A DNA stretch of 64,000 nt from a bacterium 1XD42-1 (lineage in GTDB: Bacteria > Bacillota > Clostridia > Oscillospirales > Ruminococcaceae). The notes below the pieces were generated by a model. The model saw only the letters and a list, made by a program, of their open reading frames with translations, was not told the origin of the DNA and ran no database searches. The first letter of the stretch is position 1; every line of letters starts with the position of its first letter. Where the stretch lies: NCBI GenBank assembly GCA_003612625.1, contig RAZJ01000012.1, forward strand, positions 1 through 64,000, written 5' to 3'. A program made the translations under genes and the position numbers. Shown in pieces: positions 8,225 through 17,397 of this stretch.

Positions 8225-10582
8225 TTATTCCCCGTCCCCTTCTTCCGGAGAATCCGCAGATAACGTATTTTCTACGGCTGGATCGCGTTCGGTAAACTCA
8301 ACCGTTATGACGGAGCCGCTGGGTACCCGTGCCCCTGCTTCCGGTGACTGGCTGATGGCGATAGAAGCCACGCCTTCCAGCTTGCCGCCGTTCATATAAA
8401 CATTCAGCCCTAAACCAGCCAATGTGGAATTGGCTTCTTCCGGGGATTTGCCGACTACGTTAGGAACTTCTATGACATTATCTTCCTGTACTTCATCTGT
8501 GTACAGGACGACGGAACCTTCTTCCGGCAGAGTTTCCATAGCGCCCGGAATCTGCTGGAGCACTTTTGAACCGCTGCCAATGACACGGTAACGCATGCCC
8601 CGAATCCGCAGCTCTGATTCTGCATCATGAAGGTCAAAATTGATTAGATATGGCACCTGGTTTGTCATTTTGTCCAGTTCCTCTGCTGTATATTGAGGCT
8701 CGATCCCCATATGGGGCAATACGTCAGATAAAATAGAGCCTACGATTGGGGCCGCAATGGTGGAACCCCAGGCATTATAAACATCCGGTTCATCCAGCAG
8801 TACCAGACAGGCTACTTTGGGATCGTCTGCCGGAGCAAACCCGAAAAAGGACAGGATATGGGGGATATCCCCCGTTGTGGAATCGGCCTGGTCCAGTTTT
8901 TCAGAGGTACCTGTTTTGCCGCCGATCCGGTAGCCTGGTATCCGGGCCTGACGGCCGGAGCCTTCCGAAACAACCTTTTCCAAAATCCCCCGGACTTCTT
9001 CCGAGGTCTTTTCAGAAATTACCTGCCGTTTTACAAAAGGCGCTGTATTGGACACCACATTTCCGTCACTGTCTACCACCTGTTTGACCACATAAGGCTG
9101 CATCAGTTTCCCGCCATTGACAGCGGCACAGCAGGCTGTGATCAGCTGGATAGGGGTCAGCTTATTGGTCTGGCCGAATGCGGAAGAAGCCAAATCTGCA
9201 TCTGACAGACGTGCATGGTAAATACTGTTGGCTTCACCAGGCAGATCAATATCTGTGCCCTGGGTAAGGCCGAAATTGCTGAAATATTCCGAAAAACGGG
9301 CCGTGCCAATGGACTGGCCGATGCGGATAAAGGCCGGGTTACAGGAATTCATGGTTGCCTGAGTTAAATCCTGATCCCCGTGGCCTGAATGGCGGCTGTT
9401 CCACACATGGCAATGGATTTTACGGCCTGCCACTTCCACATAGCCGATACAGTTGTAATGGGAATTTACAGTAGCAGCACCGGTTTCCAAAGCTGTGGAT
9501 AAGGTCATGATTTTAAAAACGGAACCCGGCTCATAAGGGTCAGAAACGGCTTTATTCCGCCACAAGGTATTCCGGGCTACCCAGAGCTTGTCGGTATAGA
9601 TTTTTTTTGCGGCAGCTTTTTCTTCTTCGGTCCGGGCAACAGATTCCTGTTGGAAGGATTCTTCCTGGGCCTCCTGGAGTTGCTGGAGCCAATCCGGATC
9701 GGTAATGGTATAGGGATCATTGGGATCGAAATCCGGTTTTGTTGTCATAGCTAAAATAGCCGCGGTTTCTACATCCATAATGATACCGGTTACACGGTTT
9801 TTTACCCGGTGCTCGGAAACCGCGATTTCCAGATTTTTTTCCAGATAGTGCTGGATCTGTTCATCTATGGTCAGCACAAGGGTATTGCCGTTTTTGGCGT
9901 CATAAGTCTGCTCATACTGCATGGGCATAACAGCCCCGCCCTGGGTACGCAGGGAAACAATCCGCCCAGGGGTTCCGGCTAAAGTCTTTTCATAATAGGA
10001 TTCCAGTCCGGCAGCCCCTACGTTATCATTATTGGTAAATCCCAGGACAGTAGAAGCCAGGCTTCCATAAGGATACCTGCGCCATGTCATTTCCTCACCA
10101 AAAATAACATTTTTTAAATCCTTGGCATTGACTTCCTGCATCAGCCGCTGGTAATCATCCTGTTCTACTTTTTTCTTTACCACTACATAAAAGCTGGCGG
10201 TATTGTCAAGGGCTTCGGCTACTGTATCCGGGTTGCATCCCAAAATTTCTTCTAAGCATTTGATAACAGCACTGCGTTTTTCCTTCATTTTATCGGCATT
10301 TTCGCCTACTTTGATTTTGAGATCCCCCGGAGAAACACAGATTTGATAAATTGTGGAATTTTTGGCCAGTGCCTTCCCGTTGGTATCCAGAATATCGCCG
10401 CGTTTTGCGCCAATCCGCTCGGTACGCATTTGCTGTCCCAAAGCCCGTTCCTGCAATTCCGCGCCCTGGACAATCTGAATCTGGAACAGGGAATGGATAA
10501 CAACACAAAATCCAAAGACGATCATGGCTGCTAATACCATAACCATCCTTGTTTTCATACGATAACTAGGCGGTGTCTTCAT
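8225..10582 (-). CDS. Class B penicillin-binding protein with two PASTA domains (SpoVD/PBP2 type)
   Basis: A transpeptidase cross-linking septal or spore peptidoglycan, expected to pair with the SEDS protein of this cluster. ATG at 10582 is chosen because GGAGG precedes it; an upstream in-frame start at 10666 has no ribosome site. With 785 residues it has a short cytoplasmic tail, one transmembrane helix (about residues 8-32), a dimerisation domain and a transpeptidase domain with active-site Ser354 in GSVFK, SCN at 413-415 and KTG at 556-558. Two C-terminal PASTA repeats follow (VPYLINFDLHDAESEL and VPNVVGKSPEEANSTL). SpoVD and PbpB differ little in sequence, so the name stays open. Confidence 0.92.
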   Translation of the reverse strand: MKTPPSYRMKTRMVMVLAAMIVFGFCVVIHSLFQIQIVQGAELQERALGQQMRTERIGAKRGDILDTNGKALAKNSTIYQICVSPGDLKIKVGENADKMKEKRSAVIKCLEEILGCNPDTVAEALDNTASFYVVVKKKVEQDDYQRLMQEVNAKDLKNVIFGEEMTWRRYPYGSLASTVLGFTNNDNVGAAGLESYYEKTLAGTPGRIVSLRTQGGAVMPMQYEQTYDAKNGNTLVLTIDEQIQHYLEKNLEIAVSEHRVKNRVTGIIMDVETAAILAMTTKPDFDPNDPYTITDPDWLQQLQEAQEESFQQESVARTEEEKAAAKKIYTDKLWVARNTLWRNKAVSDPYEPGSVFKIMTLSTALETGAATVNSHYNCIGYVEVAGRKIHCHVWNSRHSGHGDQDLTQATMNSCNPAFIRIGQSIGTARFSEYFSNFGLTQGTDIDLPGEANSIYHARLSDADLASSAFGQTNKLTPIQLITACCAAVNGGKLMQPYVVKQVVDSDGNVVSNTAPFVKRQVISEKTSEEVRGILEKVVSEGSGRQARIPGYRIGGKTGTSEKLDQADSTTGDIPHILSFFGFAPADDPKVACLVLLDEPDVYNAWGSTIAAPIVGSILSDVLPHMGIEPQYTAEELDKMTNQVPYLINFDLHDAESELRIRGMRYRVIGSGSKVLQQIPGAMETLPEEGSVVLYTDEVQEDNVIEVPNVVGKSPEEANSTLAGLGLNVYMNGGKLEGVASIAISQSPEAGARVPSGSVITVEFTERDPAVENTLSADSPEEGDGE

Positions 10583-10606
10583 ATGTAACCTCCGATTCTG
10601 CGGATA

Positions 10607-10657
10607 GAAAAAACCGTCCGCCCGGGCCCCATCAATGGCAGGAACGGAAACGGACGA
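10607..10657 (-). terminator. Terminator-like hairpin between ftsL and the PBP gene
   Basis: Read on the minus strand, CGTCCG (10656-10651) pairs with CGGACG (10620-10615) and is followed by GTTTTTTC. It sits in the unusually long 150-bp gap of the cluster, only about 25 bp before the PBP start. It could attenuate transcription entering the PBP and Mur genes; the large loop makes this uncertain. Confidence 0.45.
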
Positions 10658-10732
10658 TTTGTACAATATATATTTACGGCAGCCTTTGGATATGCCGAGG
10701 CTACAAAGAGATGTCTTAGGATTCTTTTTCGG

Positions 10733-11233
10733 TTAGAGAAAGGAAGATAATGCCAGCTTTAACTGATCCAGCAATCCGGCTTTTGGAGAAGCTTCCGTCA
10801 ATTCCACTTCATCGCCATCGTTTAATTTAATATATGTGATTTGCGACTTGTCCAATGTAGACATCCCTAACTTTTGAGTAGCATATTCTTCCACATTCCG
10901 GGCAGAAAGCTTTGCTTCTACCTCTGCTTCCAAACGGATATTTTCTGTCGATGTGGATTCCAATTCTGCTTTTTTCTGGCTGATCTGGGTGCTTAACTCG
11001 GTCAGCACTACCCTGCTGCACAAGGTAGCTACAATGACGGTTACTACCAGAGAGGCCGCCAGCAGGCCCCGTAAAATCATGGCAGCTTTTTCCCTGGCTC
11101 TGGCCCGCAGGATTGCCTGCCGGCTGGGATTTTTTACGGTTAAACGGCTGCTTCTGGTATGCGTGTTCGTTTGGAACGCCCGCAGGTCGTAAGCGGCGGT
11201 TCCACGTCCACCCATATCGAATGACTGCTTCAT
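10733..11233 (-). CDS. ftsL: FtsL-like cell division protein
   Basis: A bitopic membrane protein of 166 residues: a basic cytoplasmic region (1-52), one transmembrane helix (about 53-73) and an extracytoplasmic coiled coil (about 74-105; TELSTQISQKKAELEST) followed by the FtsL/DivIC-like segment VEEYATQKLGMSTLDKSQI. FtsL proteins bridge DivIC/FtsB and DivIB/FtsQ with FtsW and the class B PBP. Position between rsmH and the PBP gene is the classical ftsL position. ATG at 11233 follows GAGGAGG. Confidence 0.85.
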   Translation of the reverse strand: MKQSFDMGGRGTAAYDLRAFQTNTHTRSSRLTVKNPSRQAILRARAREKAAMILRGLLAASLVVTVIVATLCSRVVLTELSTQISQKKAELESTSTENIRLEAEVEAKLSARNVEEYATQKLGMSTLDKSQITYIKLNDGDEVELTEASPKAGLLDQLKLALSSFL

Positions 11234-11266
11234 TTCAATCGAACCTCCTCATTTTAATCCCATGGC

Positions 11267-12211
11267 TTATGCCATTTCCTCCAACTTTTCTATTGCCCGC
11301 AGCCGGGCGCTTTTGCTCCGGCTGTTATGTTCTAATTCTTCTGGCCCTGCTTGTACCGATTTCCGGAAAACCAGTCTGGCTTTTGGCTTGTTTCCACACA
11401 CACAAACCGGAAAATCTGGCGGGCATGTACAGCCTTTGCATAAGGCGGCAAATTTTTGTTTTACCATCCGGTCCTCTAAGGACTGGAATGTAATAACTGC
11501 AATACGGCCCCCCGGCTTTAACCGGTCAAAGGCCCGTTCTAAAAACTGGGATAAACTTTCTAATTCTCCATTTACTTCAATCCGCAGAGCCTGAAATACC
11601 CGTTTGGCAGGATGGCCTCCTGTACGGCGGGCTTTTGCAGGTATGGCTTCCCGAATCAGGTCTACCAAAGTCCCTGTCCGTTGGATGGGCTCTTTTTCCC
11701 TGGCCCGAAGGATTGCTTTCGCAATGGCTGGCGCAAATTTTTCTTCCCCGTATTCCCGCATAATGCGGCATAAGGAATCAAAATCATAAGTATTTACAAT
11801 ATCCTGGGCACTTTTGCCCTGTTTGGTCATGCGCATATCAAGCGGAGCATCCTGATGGTAAGAAAACCCCCGTTCCGGTGTATCCAACTGATAAGAGGAT
11901 ACCCCTAAGTCTAACAAAATCCCGTCTACCAGGGCAATGCCCAAGGTATCCAATACTTCACATAAGCCGGAAAAATCACTTTGTACCACCTGGGCCTGAG
12001 GAAAGGCTGACAGCCGCCCGGAAGCTGTTATAACCGCATCCGGGTCCTTGTCCAATGCGATCAGCCGTCCCTGGGGACCAAGGCTTTCCGCAATTTTTAA
12101 GGAATGGCCCGCGCCTCCAACAGTACCATCCACATAGATCCCATTAGGGCGCAAAGCTAATCCTTCCATACATTCTTCTAACAGCACTGGGATATGTTGA
12201 AACTGTCCCAT
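11267..12211 (-). CDS. rsmH: 16S rRNA C1402 N4-methyltransferase RsmH
   Basis: SAM-dependent methyltransferase acting on 16S rRNA C1402. ATG at 12211 (MGQFQHIPVLLEECMEGL) is chosen because GGAGG precedes it and because it fits the family N-terminus, giving 314 residues. The SAM-binding loop is DGTVGGAGHS at residues 28-37; other family motifs are LGVSSYQLDTPERGFS and GGRIAVITFQSLEDRMVK. It sits 13 bp after mraZ, the standard order. Confidence 0.95.
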   Translation of the reverse strand: MGQFQHIPVLLEECMEGLALRPNGIYVDGTVGGAGHSLKIAESLGPQGRLIALDKDPDAVITASGRLSAFPQAQVVQSDFSGLCEVLDTLGIALVDGILLDLGVSSYQLDTPERGFSYHQDAPLDMRMTKQGKSAQDIVNTYDFDSLCRIMREYGEEKFAPAIAKAILRAREKEPIQRTGTLVDLIREAIPAKARRTGGHPAKRVFQALRIEVNGELESLSQFLERAFDRLKPGGRIAVITFQSLEDRMVKQKFAALCKGCTCPPDFPVCVCGNKPKARLVFRKSVQAGPEELEHNSRSKSARLRAIEKLEEMA

Positions 12212-12224
12212 GATCCCTCCTAAT

Positions 12225-12644
12225 TTAGAAGCCCATTTCATCCATTGCTTCTGCAATGGCTTCCGGTGTCAGCAGCAGGTTATTTGCTTCCCATCTGGCA
12301 GTATCCCATATTTCAGCCCGGCTGGAAACGCCGGCAATGGTAATTTCTTTTTCTAAGCCGGCATATTTGCGCAAATGCTCCGGAATCAGAATCCGTCCTT
12401 GTTTATCCGGTTCCACTTCCGCAGCCCCTGCAAAAAAGAAGCGGCTTAAAGGGGTTGATTTGCTCATGGGCAGTTTGCTCAGCTTGTCCGCTAAAGCCTG
12501 CCATTCCTCTGGGGAATAAACAAACAGGCAGTTATCCAGGCCCCGGGTGATAAAGAACCGGGGCCCCAGTTCTTCCCGCAGGCGTGCGGGAAAATTGACA
12601 CGCCCTTTGGCATCCAGCGTATGGGCATACTGGCCTGTCAGCAT
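12225..12644 (-). CDS. mraZ: MraZ, transcriptional repressor of the division cluster
   Basis: A 139-residue protein made of two AbrB-like swapped-hairpin halves, each with a DxxGR motif: DAKGRVNFPARLREEL near the N-terminus and DKQGRILIPEHLRKYA in the second half. MraZ forms rings and binds direct repeats in its own promoter. ATG at 12644 fits the usual MraZ N-terminus (MLTGQYAHTLD) and has GGGAGGGG upstream; the in-frame start at 12686 lies inside the operator repeats. It heads the division/cell-wall cluster. Confidence 0.95.
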   Translation of the reverse strand: MLTGQYAHTLDAKGRVNFPARLREELGPRFFITRGLDNCLFVYSPEEWQALADKLSKLPMSKSTPLSRFFFAGAAEVEPDKQGRILIPEHLRKYAGLEKEITIAGVSSRAEIWDTARWEANNLLLTPEAIAEAMDEMGF

Positions 12645-12672
12645 CGGCAACCCCTCCCTGGAGCCAAATTCC

Positions 12673-12696
12673 CCACTTTCCACCACTTTACTCCAC
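12673..12696 (-). promoter_or_regulatory. MraZ box: three GTGG repeats with 10-bp period
   Basis: On the minus strand GTGG occurs at 12696-12693, 12686-12683 and 12676-12673, exactly one helical turn apart; two of them lie in AAAGTGG words. This matches the known architecture of MraZ operators (direct repeats of a short G-rich word spaced one turn). The box lies just downstream of the -10 element, where bound MraZ would block transcription. Confidence 0.8.
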
Positions 12697-12706
12697 CGTA
12701 CACCTC

Positions 12707-12735
12707 ATTATATCGGAAACAGGGATTGATTGCAA
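12707..12735 (-). promoter_or_regulatory. Sigma-A promoter of the mraZ operon
   Basis: On the minus strand TTGCAA (12735-12730) and TATAAT (12712-12707) are separated by 17 bp. The rest of the 12736-12977 interval up to clpC is T/C-rich with no gene and no clear terminator, so some read-through from clpC is possible. Confidence 0.8.
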
Positions 12736-12977
12736 GAGGGGGATTTTCCTGCAAAATTTGGCGTATTTGGGCGTGCTGTGAGGAAAGGCCTTTTTGCAGG
12801 GGATTCTGTCTGGAAAATATTTTTTCTGCGGCAAATTCTTTTTGCATTTTATACAAAAATTTCCGTAACAAATTTTCAATGTTTTACATCTCTATAATTT
12901 TCCAGTTAAATTTGATCTTGTTTCTTTTCTTTTTTTCTATCTCTTTCCGCCGTTTTTCGACAGGATCTTATCCCTTA

Positions 12978-15410
12978 TCAGCCGAAGGTAAACTGTTCGT
13001 TTTGCCAGGCGCATACAATTTTATCTCCTGCTTTGATATGGCCCCGCAGCAATTCATCTGCCAGACGGTCTTCAATTTTAGATTGAATGGCCCTGCGTAA
13101 AGGCCGCGCCCCATATACAGGATCAAACCCGTCATCTGAAATCCTCCGGGCAGCCGTTTCATCAAAGCTGATGTCAATGGAAAGGCCCGCTAACCGGGTA
13201 CGCAGTTTTTCCAGCATATTTTTTGCAATTTTTTCGATTTCTTCCCGGTTTAACTGCCGGAATACAATGGTTTCATCAATCCGGTTGAGAAATTCCGGTT
13301 TAAATTCCTTTTTCAATTCCGCTAAAACAGCTTTCCGGATTTCTTCCTGGCGGGCGTCATGGCTGCCAAAGGAAAATCCCAGGTGGGTCTGTTCCCCCAG
13401 CAGCCTGGCCCCGATATTGGAGGTCATAATAATAATGGTATTTTTAAAGCTGACAGCCCGCCCCTGGGAATCTGTTAATACCCCGTCTTCCAAAACCTGA
13501 AGGAGAATGTTATAAAAATCCCGGTGGGCTTTTTCGATTTCATCAAACAGTAAAACTGCATACGGGCGGCGGCGGACTTTTTCAGTAAGCTGACCGCCTT
13601 CTTCATAGCCCACGTATCCCGGAGGAGGCCCCACCAGCCGTGAAACCGTATGGCGCTCCATATATTCCGACATATCCAGCCGGATCAACGCATGGGGATC
13701 TCCAAAAACACATTGGGCTAACGCTTTGCATAATTCTGTTTTTCCTACCCCGGTAGGCCCCAGGAAAAGGAAGGATGCCAATGGCCTCCCCGGATCATGA
13801 AGCCCTACCCGGCTCCGCCGGATTGCTGCGGCAACCGCATTTACTGCCTGATCCTGGCCAACTACCATATTATGAAGGGATTCTTCCAAATGCAGGAGCC
13901 GTTCCCCTTCTTCCTGGGTAATACGGGAAGCTTCAATCCCTGTAATATCGGATACCAATTGTGCAATATCTTCCCCTGTCAATGCCTTGATTTCCCGTTC
14001 TTCTGACAGCTCCCATGCTGTCCGGGCGGCTTCTAAACGGGCCTGTGTCCCTGCCTCCTTATCCCGGATGGATGCTGCAAATTCAAATTCCTGGCTGTGG
14101 ACAGCGCTTTCTTTTTCACTTCGTAATGACTTTAATTTGCTTTCTAATTTCTTCAAATGATCCGGCACTGCCCGCTGCATTTTTAACCGGGAACAGGCTT
14201 CATCTATTAAATCAACTGCTTTATCCGGAAGCCTCCGGTCCGGCAGGTACCGGGCGGATAATTTCACAGAAGCTTCTATGGCCCCGTCTGTAATCTTCAT
14301 CCGGTGATGGGTTTCATACCGTTCCCGCAGCCCCTGTATAATCTGGATGGCTTCCCCTTCTTCCGGCTCCCGCACCATCACACTTTGGAACCGCCGTTCC
14401 AATGCGCTGTCTTTTTCGATAAATTTCCGGTATTCTTCTATGGTGGTAGCACCGATAAGCTGCAATTCTCCCCGGGCAAGCTGGGGCTTTAATATATTGG
14501 CTGCATCAATTGCGCCTTCTGCCGCCCCGGTTCCAATAATCGTATGAAGCTCATCAATGAATAAAACGACATTCCCAGCGGCAATGACTTCATCAATGGT
14601 GCTCTTGATCCGTTCTTCAAAATCTCCCCGATATTTGGTGCCCGCTACCATACTGGTTAAATCTAAAGCTGCCAGCCGCTTGTCCCGGAGCCGCGGCGGT
14701 ACATCCAGCCGGGCCATCCGCTGGGCAATGGCTTCCGCAATGGCGGTTTTCCCTACGCCGGCTTCCCCAATCAGACAGGGGTTGTTTTTCGTCCGGCGGG
14801 TCAGGATCTGCATCACCCGGTCAATTTCTTTTTCACGGCCTACAACGGGATCTAATTTTCCCTGACGGGCCAGCTCTGTTAAATCCCGGCTGTACTTATC
14901 TAAAAGGGGTGTACGAGGAGCCTGCTTTGGACGGGCTGGGGCTGTTGCCGGACGCCGTTCCCCATTTACCCCTGTCTGCCCCATTTGCCGGAGAAGTGTT
15001 TCCGGCTCTACGGAAAGCTGCCGCAGAAAACGCACCCCGTAGCTTTCTCCTTCTTTTAAAAGGGTCGCCAGGATATGCTCCGTCCCTGCATAGGGCAGGC
15101 CGGATAACCGGGCCTGCATTAAAGCGCCTTCTAAAATCCGTTTGCAGCGGGGCGTAATATCTGCCGGTGTTAAGGAGGAACGGACACCGCGTCCTACGGT
15201 TTTCACCAGCAAATCCCGTACTTTGGCAGGCTGGACGCCTCCCAGCTGCAATGTGATAAAGGCAGCCCCGCTGCCTTCTGTTAAAAGACCTAATAATAAA
15301 TGCTCACTGCCAATATAGGTATGGCCTAAAGCTGCGGCTTCATCAATCGCACAATTTACAGCCGTATTTGCCTTGGGGGTAAAGCCATTAAATTTAAACA
15401 TAGAGCCCAT
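12978..15410 (-). CDS. clpC: ClpC-type AAA+ unfoldase
   Basis: Hexameric ATPase that unfolds proteins and feeds them to ClpP. The 810 residues contain a double Clp-N domain (about 1-145), AAA-1 with Walker A GEAGVGKT (215-222), a middle region with a UVR-like coiled coil (about 420-455) and AAA-2 with Walker A GPTGVGKT (551-558). A LGF motif in THLGFSFG is the expected ClpP-docking loop. The middle domain and UVR identify ClpC rather than ClpB. Two starts are possible: ATG 15410 (very close to GAGGTGAT) or ATG 15401. No mcsA/mcsB/ctsR genes are beside it, unlike in Bacillus. Confidence 0.93.
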   Translation of the reverse strand: MGSMFKFNGFTPKANTAVNCAIDEAAALGHTYIGSEHLLLGLLTEGSGAAFITLQLGGVQPAKVRDLLVKTVGRGVRSSLTPADITPRCKRILEGALMQARLSGLPYAGTEHILATLLKEGESYGVRFLRQLSVEPETLLRQMGQTGVNGERRPATAPARPKQAPRTPLLDKYSRDLTELARQGKLDPVVGREKEIDRVMQILTRRTKNNPCLIGEAGVGKTAIAEAIAQRMARLDVPPRLRDKRLAALDLTSMVAGTKYRGDFEERIKSTIDEVIAAGNVVLFIDELHTIIGTGAAEGAIDAANILKPQLARGELQLIGATTIEEYRKFIEKDSALERRFQSVMVREPEEGEAIQIIQGLRERYETHHRMKITDGAIEASVKLSARYLPDRRLPDKAVDLIDEACSRLKMQRAVPDHLKKLESKLKSLRSEKESAVHSQEFEFAASIRDKEAGTQARLEAARTAWELSEEREIKALTGEDIAQLVSDITGIEASRITQEEGERLLHLEESLHNMVVGQDQAVNAVAAAIRRSRVGLHDPGRPLASFLFLGPTGVGKTELCKALAQCVFGDPHALIRLDMSEYMERHTVSRLVGPPPGYVGYEEGGQLTEKVRRRPYAVLLFDEIEKAHRDFYNILLQVLEDGVLTDSQGRAVSFKNTIIIMTSNIGARLLGEQTHLGFSFGSHDARQEEIRKAVLAELKKEFKPEFLNRIDETIVFRQLNREEIEKIAKNMLEKLRTRLAGLSIDISFDETAARRISDDGFDPVYGARPLRRAIQSKIEDRLADELLRGHIKAGDKIVCAWQNEQFTFG

Positions 15411-15503
15411 ATCACCTCAAAACGAAACCGCAGTTGCGGCGTTTTTCTAAAAGAAGTATGGGCGGCTTTCAAAAAGATTATACCGTTTCCCAATATCCTT
15501 GTA

Positions 15504-15531
15504 ACCACCTGCCCCCTTTTTACATACGATA
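15504..15531 (+). promoter_or_regulatory. Sigma-K/sigma-E-like promoter of the Cys/Gly-rich gene
   Basis: AC at 15504-15505, 17 bp, then CATACGATA at 15523-15531. This fits the sigma-K pattern AC-N16/17-CATAnnnTA and also the -10 of sigma-E (CATACA-like). It lies about 30 bp before the ribosome site of the gene at 15564. No sigma-A alternative was evident. A match by eye to a short consensus is only suggestive. Confidence 0.5.
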
Positions 15532-15563
15532 AATTGAAATCAATCAATAGGAGGTTTCTCTAT

Positions 15564-15803
15564 ATGGGATGCAATAACTTTGGTGGCAATTACTTCTGGA
15601 TCATTATCCTCATTATCATCATCTTTGGCTGGGGCGGCACTGGCTTAGGCTGGGGCGGCAACTATGGCAACAATGGCTGCTGTGGCTGCGGCGGATGCGG
15701 CAATAACTGCTGCGGCAATGATTGTGGCTGCAATAACTGTGGCTGCAATGGCTCTGCCAACAACAATAACTGCGGCTGCGGTTGTGGCTGCGGCTGCTGC
15801 TAA
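15564..15803 (+). CDS. Cys/Gly/Asn-rich membrane-anchored mini-protein
   Basis: A 79-residue protein: a short N-terminus (MGCNNFGGNY), a hydrophobic helix (about 11-22, FWIIILIIIIFGW), then a Gly-rich linker and a tail made almost only of Cys, Gly and Asn (CGCGGCGNNCCGNDCGC and similar), ending CGCGCGCGCC. ATG at 15564 is preceded by AGGAGG. No enzyme fold is possible. The composition suggests a disulfide-cross-linked or metal-binding surface layer, and the sporulation-type promoter upstream points to a coat or crust role; this is inference. I do not recognise a named family with certainty. Confidence 0.7.
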   Translation: MGCNNFGGNYFWIIILIIIIFGWGGTGLGWGGNYGNNGCCGCGGCGNNCCGNDCGCNNCGCNGSANNNNCGCGCGCGCC

Positions 15804-15840
15804 TCCTTCGCAACGGACTTTAAAAGACATATAGGAAGGT

Positions 15841-15874
15841 CAGGGGACATAGCTTTAAAAAAGCTATGTCCCCT
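15841..15874. terminator. Bidirectional terminator overlapping the tag stop codon
   Basis: CAGGGGACATAGCTTT (15841-15856) and AAAGCTATGTCCCCTG (15859-15874) form a perfect stem. The stop codon of tag (15864-15866) lies inside the second arm, so the last codons of tag are part of the hairpin. It serves the convergent genes at 15564 and 15864. U-tracts are weak. Confidence 0.65.
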
Positions 15875-16436
15875 GGCTGTTACTATGTTCTTTAAAGCAT
15901 CCCTTTTCATGGGAATCAATTACGCCTACTGCCTGCATATAGGCATAAATAATGGTGGTCCCTACAAATTTCATCCCCCGTTTTTTTAAATCCTTCGATA
16001 CGGAATCAGATAGTGGGGAATGAGCCAGCCCCGTTTCATAAATGATTTTGCCATCTGTCCAGTGCCATAAATAATTGGAAAAGCTTTGATATTCTTTCTG
16101 TATTTCCTGAAATATTTTTGCATTGGTAACGGCTGCCTGTATTTTTAACTTATTTCGGATAATCCCCGGATGATTTTGTAATGTTTCTATCTTGTTTCCA
16201 TCATAGGCACTGATTTTCTTATAATCAAAATGATCAAAGGCTTCCCGGAAAGCTTCCCGCTTATTTAAAACACATTCCCAGGATAAACCTGCCTGAAAAG
16301 ATTCCAGCAGAAGCATTTCAAATAATTTACCATCATCATATACTGGTACCCCCCATTCTTCATCATGATACTGGATATAACGCTGGTTTTTTGGATTTGC
16401 CCAAAAACACCTCTGTTTCCCGTCTGGCCATTCCAT
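15864..16436 (-). CDS. tag: DNA-3-methyladenine glycosylase I
   Basis: Removes 3-methyladenine from alkylated DNA to start base-excision repair. The 190-residue length is normal. Family signatures are RCFWANPKNQRYIQYHDEEW at the N-terminus, LLLESFQAGLSWECVLNKR in the helical core and GTTIIYAYMQAVGVIDSHEK at the C-terminus, including His and Cys residues of the structural zinc site. ATG at 16436 has GGGAAGG nine bases upstream. It is a single-gene unit, divergent from the aromatic operon. Confidence 0.93.
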   Translation of the reverse strand: MEWPDGKQRCFWANPKNQRYIQYHDEEWGVPVYDDGKLFEMLLLESFQAGLSWECVLNKREAFREAFDHFDYKKISAYDGNKIETLQNHPGIIRNKLKIQAAVTNAKIFQEIQKEYQSFSNYLWHWTDGKIIYETGLAHSPLSDSVSKDLKKRGMKFVGTTIIYAYMQAVGVIDSHEKGCFKEHSNSQGT

Positions 16437-16554
16437 CCGTACATACCTTCCCTTTTTTTAAAATAACTATAACATATTTGTCCATTTTATACTACCATTT
16501 TCCGACGCCTTTTGTTATAATGGGGAAATGAAATGGAGAAATGGAGGGATTTAC

Positions 16555-17397
16555 ATGGAAAAACGGCTTTTTCATATTGGAATTGTTGGCTTGGGGCTGA
16601 TTGGAGGCTCTCTGGCAAAAGCATTGGATAAATATACTTCCCATGTGCTGTATGGTTATGACCAGGATGCACAAGCCCTGGAATTAGCCGGAGAAATGAT
16701 AGACGGCAAACTGGATAACAAGCTGCTTTCTCAATGCGACATTTTATTTTTGGCCTTATATCCGCAAGCTGCTGTACAGTATGTTTTGGAACATATGGAG
16801 TTTTTTAAGCCCGGCTGCCTGATTGCAGATTTATGCGGGGTCAAACGTTATTTAATGGAACGGTTAGCGGCTCCCTGCCAGGCCCACGGTTTCTATTATT
16901 TCGGATGCCATCCTATGGCTGGACGGGAAATGTGGGGCTATTCTGCTTCTGATGCGGATCTGTTCCAGGGAGCCAGTATGCTTTTAGCGCCTATGGAGGG
17001 TGCTTCCCAAGAAGATGCCGCCCTTTTATCCGATCTGTTTTTAGAAATCGGGTTCGGCCGTGTGGAAAAAACTACCCCGGAAAAACATGATTCTATGATT
17101 GCTTTTACTTCTCAATTAGCTCATGTGGTTTCCAGCGCTTATATTAAAAGTCCCAGAGCCTTGGAGCATGACGGTTTTTCCGCAGGCAGTTATAAAGATC
17201 TTACCCGTGTTGCAAAATTAAACCCCCAAATGTGGACAGAACTCTTTTTAGAAAATGGCGATATGTTGGTTCGGGAAATTGATGAAATTATTTTACATTT
17301 GACAGAATACCGGGAAGCTATCCTGGACAATGACGCTGACCGTTTATATGATTTATTGGATACAGGCCGAAAAATTAAGGAGGGATTAGGCCAGTGA
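16555..17397 (+). CDS. tyrA: Prephenate dehydrogenase
   Basis: NAD(P)-dependent oxidative decarboxylation of prephenate on the route to tyrosine. ATG at 16555 is chosen since GGAGGG stands six bases upstream; the product is 280 residues. The Rossmann loop GIVGLGLIGGSLAKAL is at the N-terminus, with GCHPMAGREMWGYSASDADL and the helical dimerisation domain behind. No fused chorismate mutase or ACT domain is present. It heads a four-gene aromatic operon and overlaps aroB by 4 bp (GTGA). A TATAAT at 16516-16521 is a likely -10 element. Confidence 0.92.
   Translation: MEKRLFHIGIVGLGLIGGSLAKALDKYTSHVLYGYDQDAQALELAGEMIDGKLDNKLLSQCDILFLALYPQAAVQYVLEHMEFFKPGCLIADLCGVKRYLMERLAAPCQAHGFYYFGCHPMAGREMWGYSASDADLFQGASMLLAPMEGASQEDAALLSDLFLEIGFGRVEKTTPEKHDSMIAFTSQLAHVVSSAYIKSPRALEHDGFSAGSYKDLTRVAKLNPQMWTELFLENGDMLVREIDEIILHLTEYREAILDNDADRLYDLLDTGRKIKEGLGQ

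Noticed and set aside
15660-15803. Apparent short tandem repeats of Cys and Gly codons, which could be taken as a CRISPR-like or satellite array
   Set aside because: The repeats follow codon periodicity of one reading frame with a ribosome site and no spacers; they are coding low complexity.
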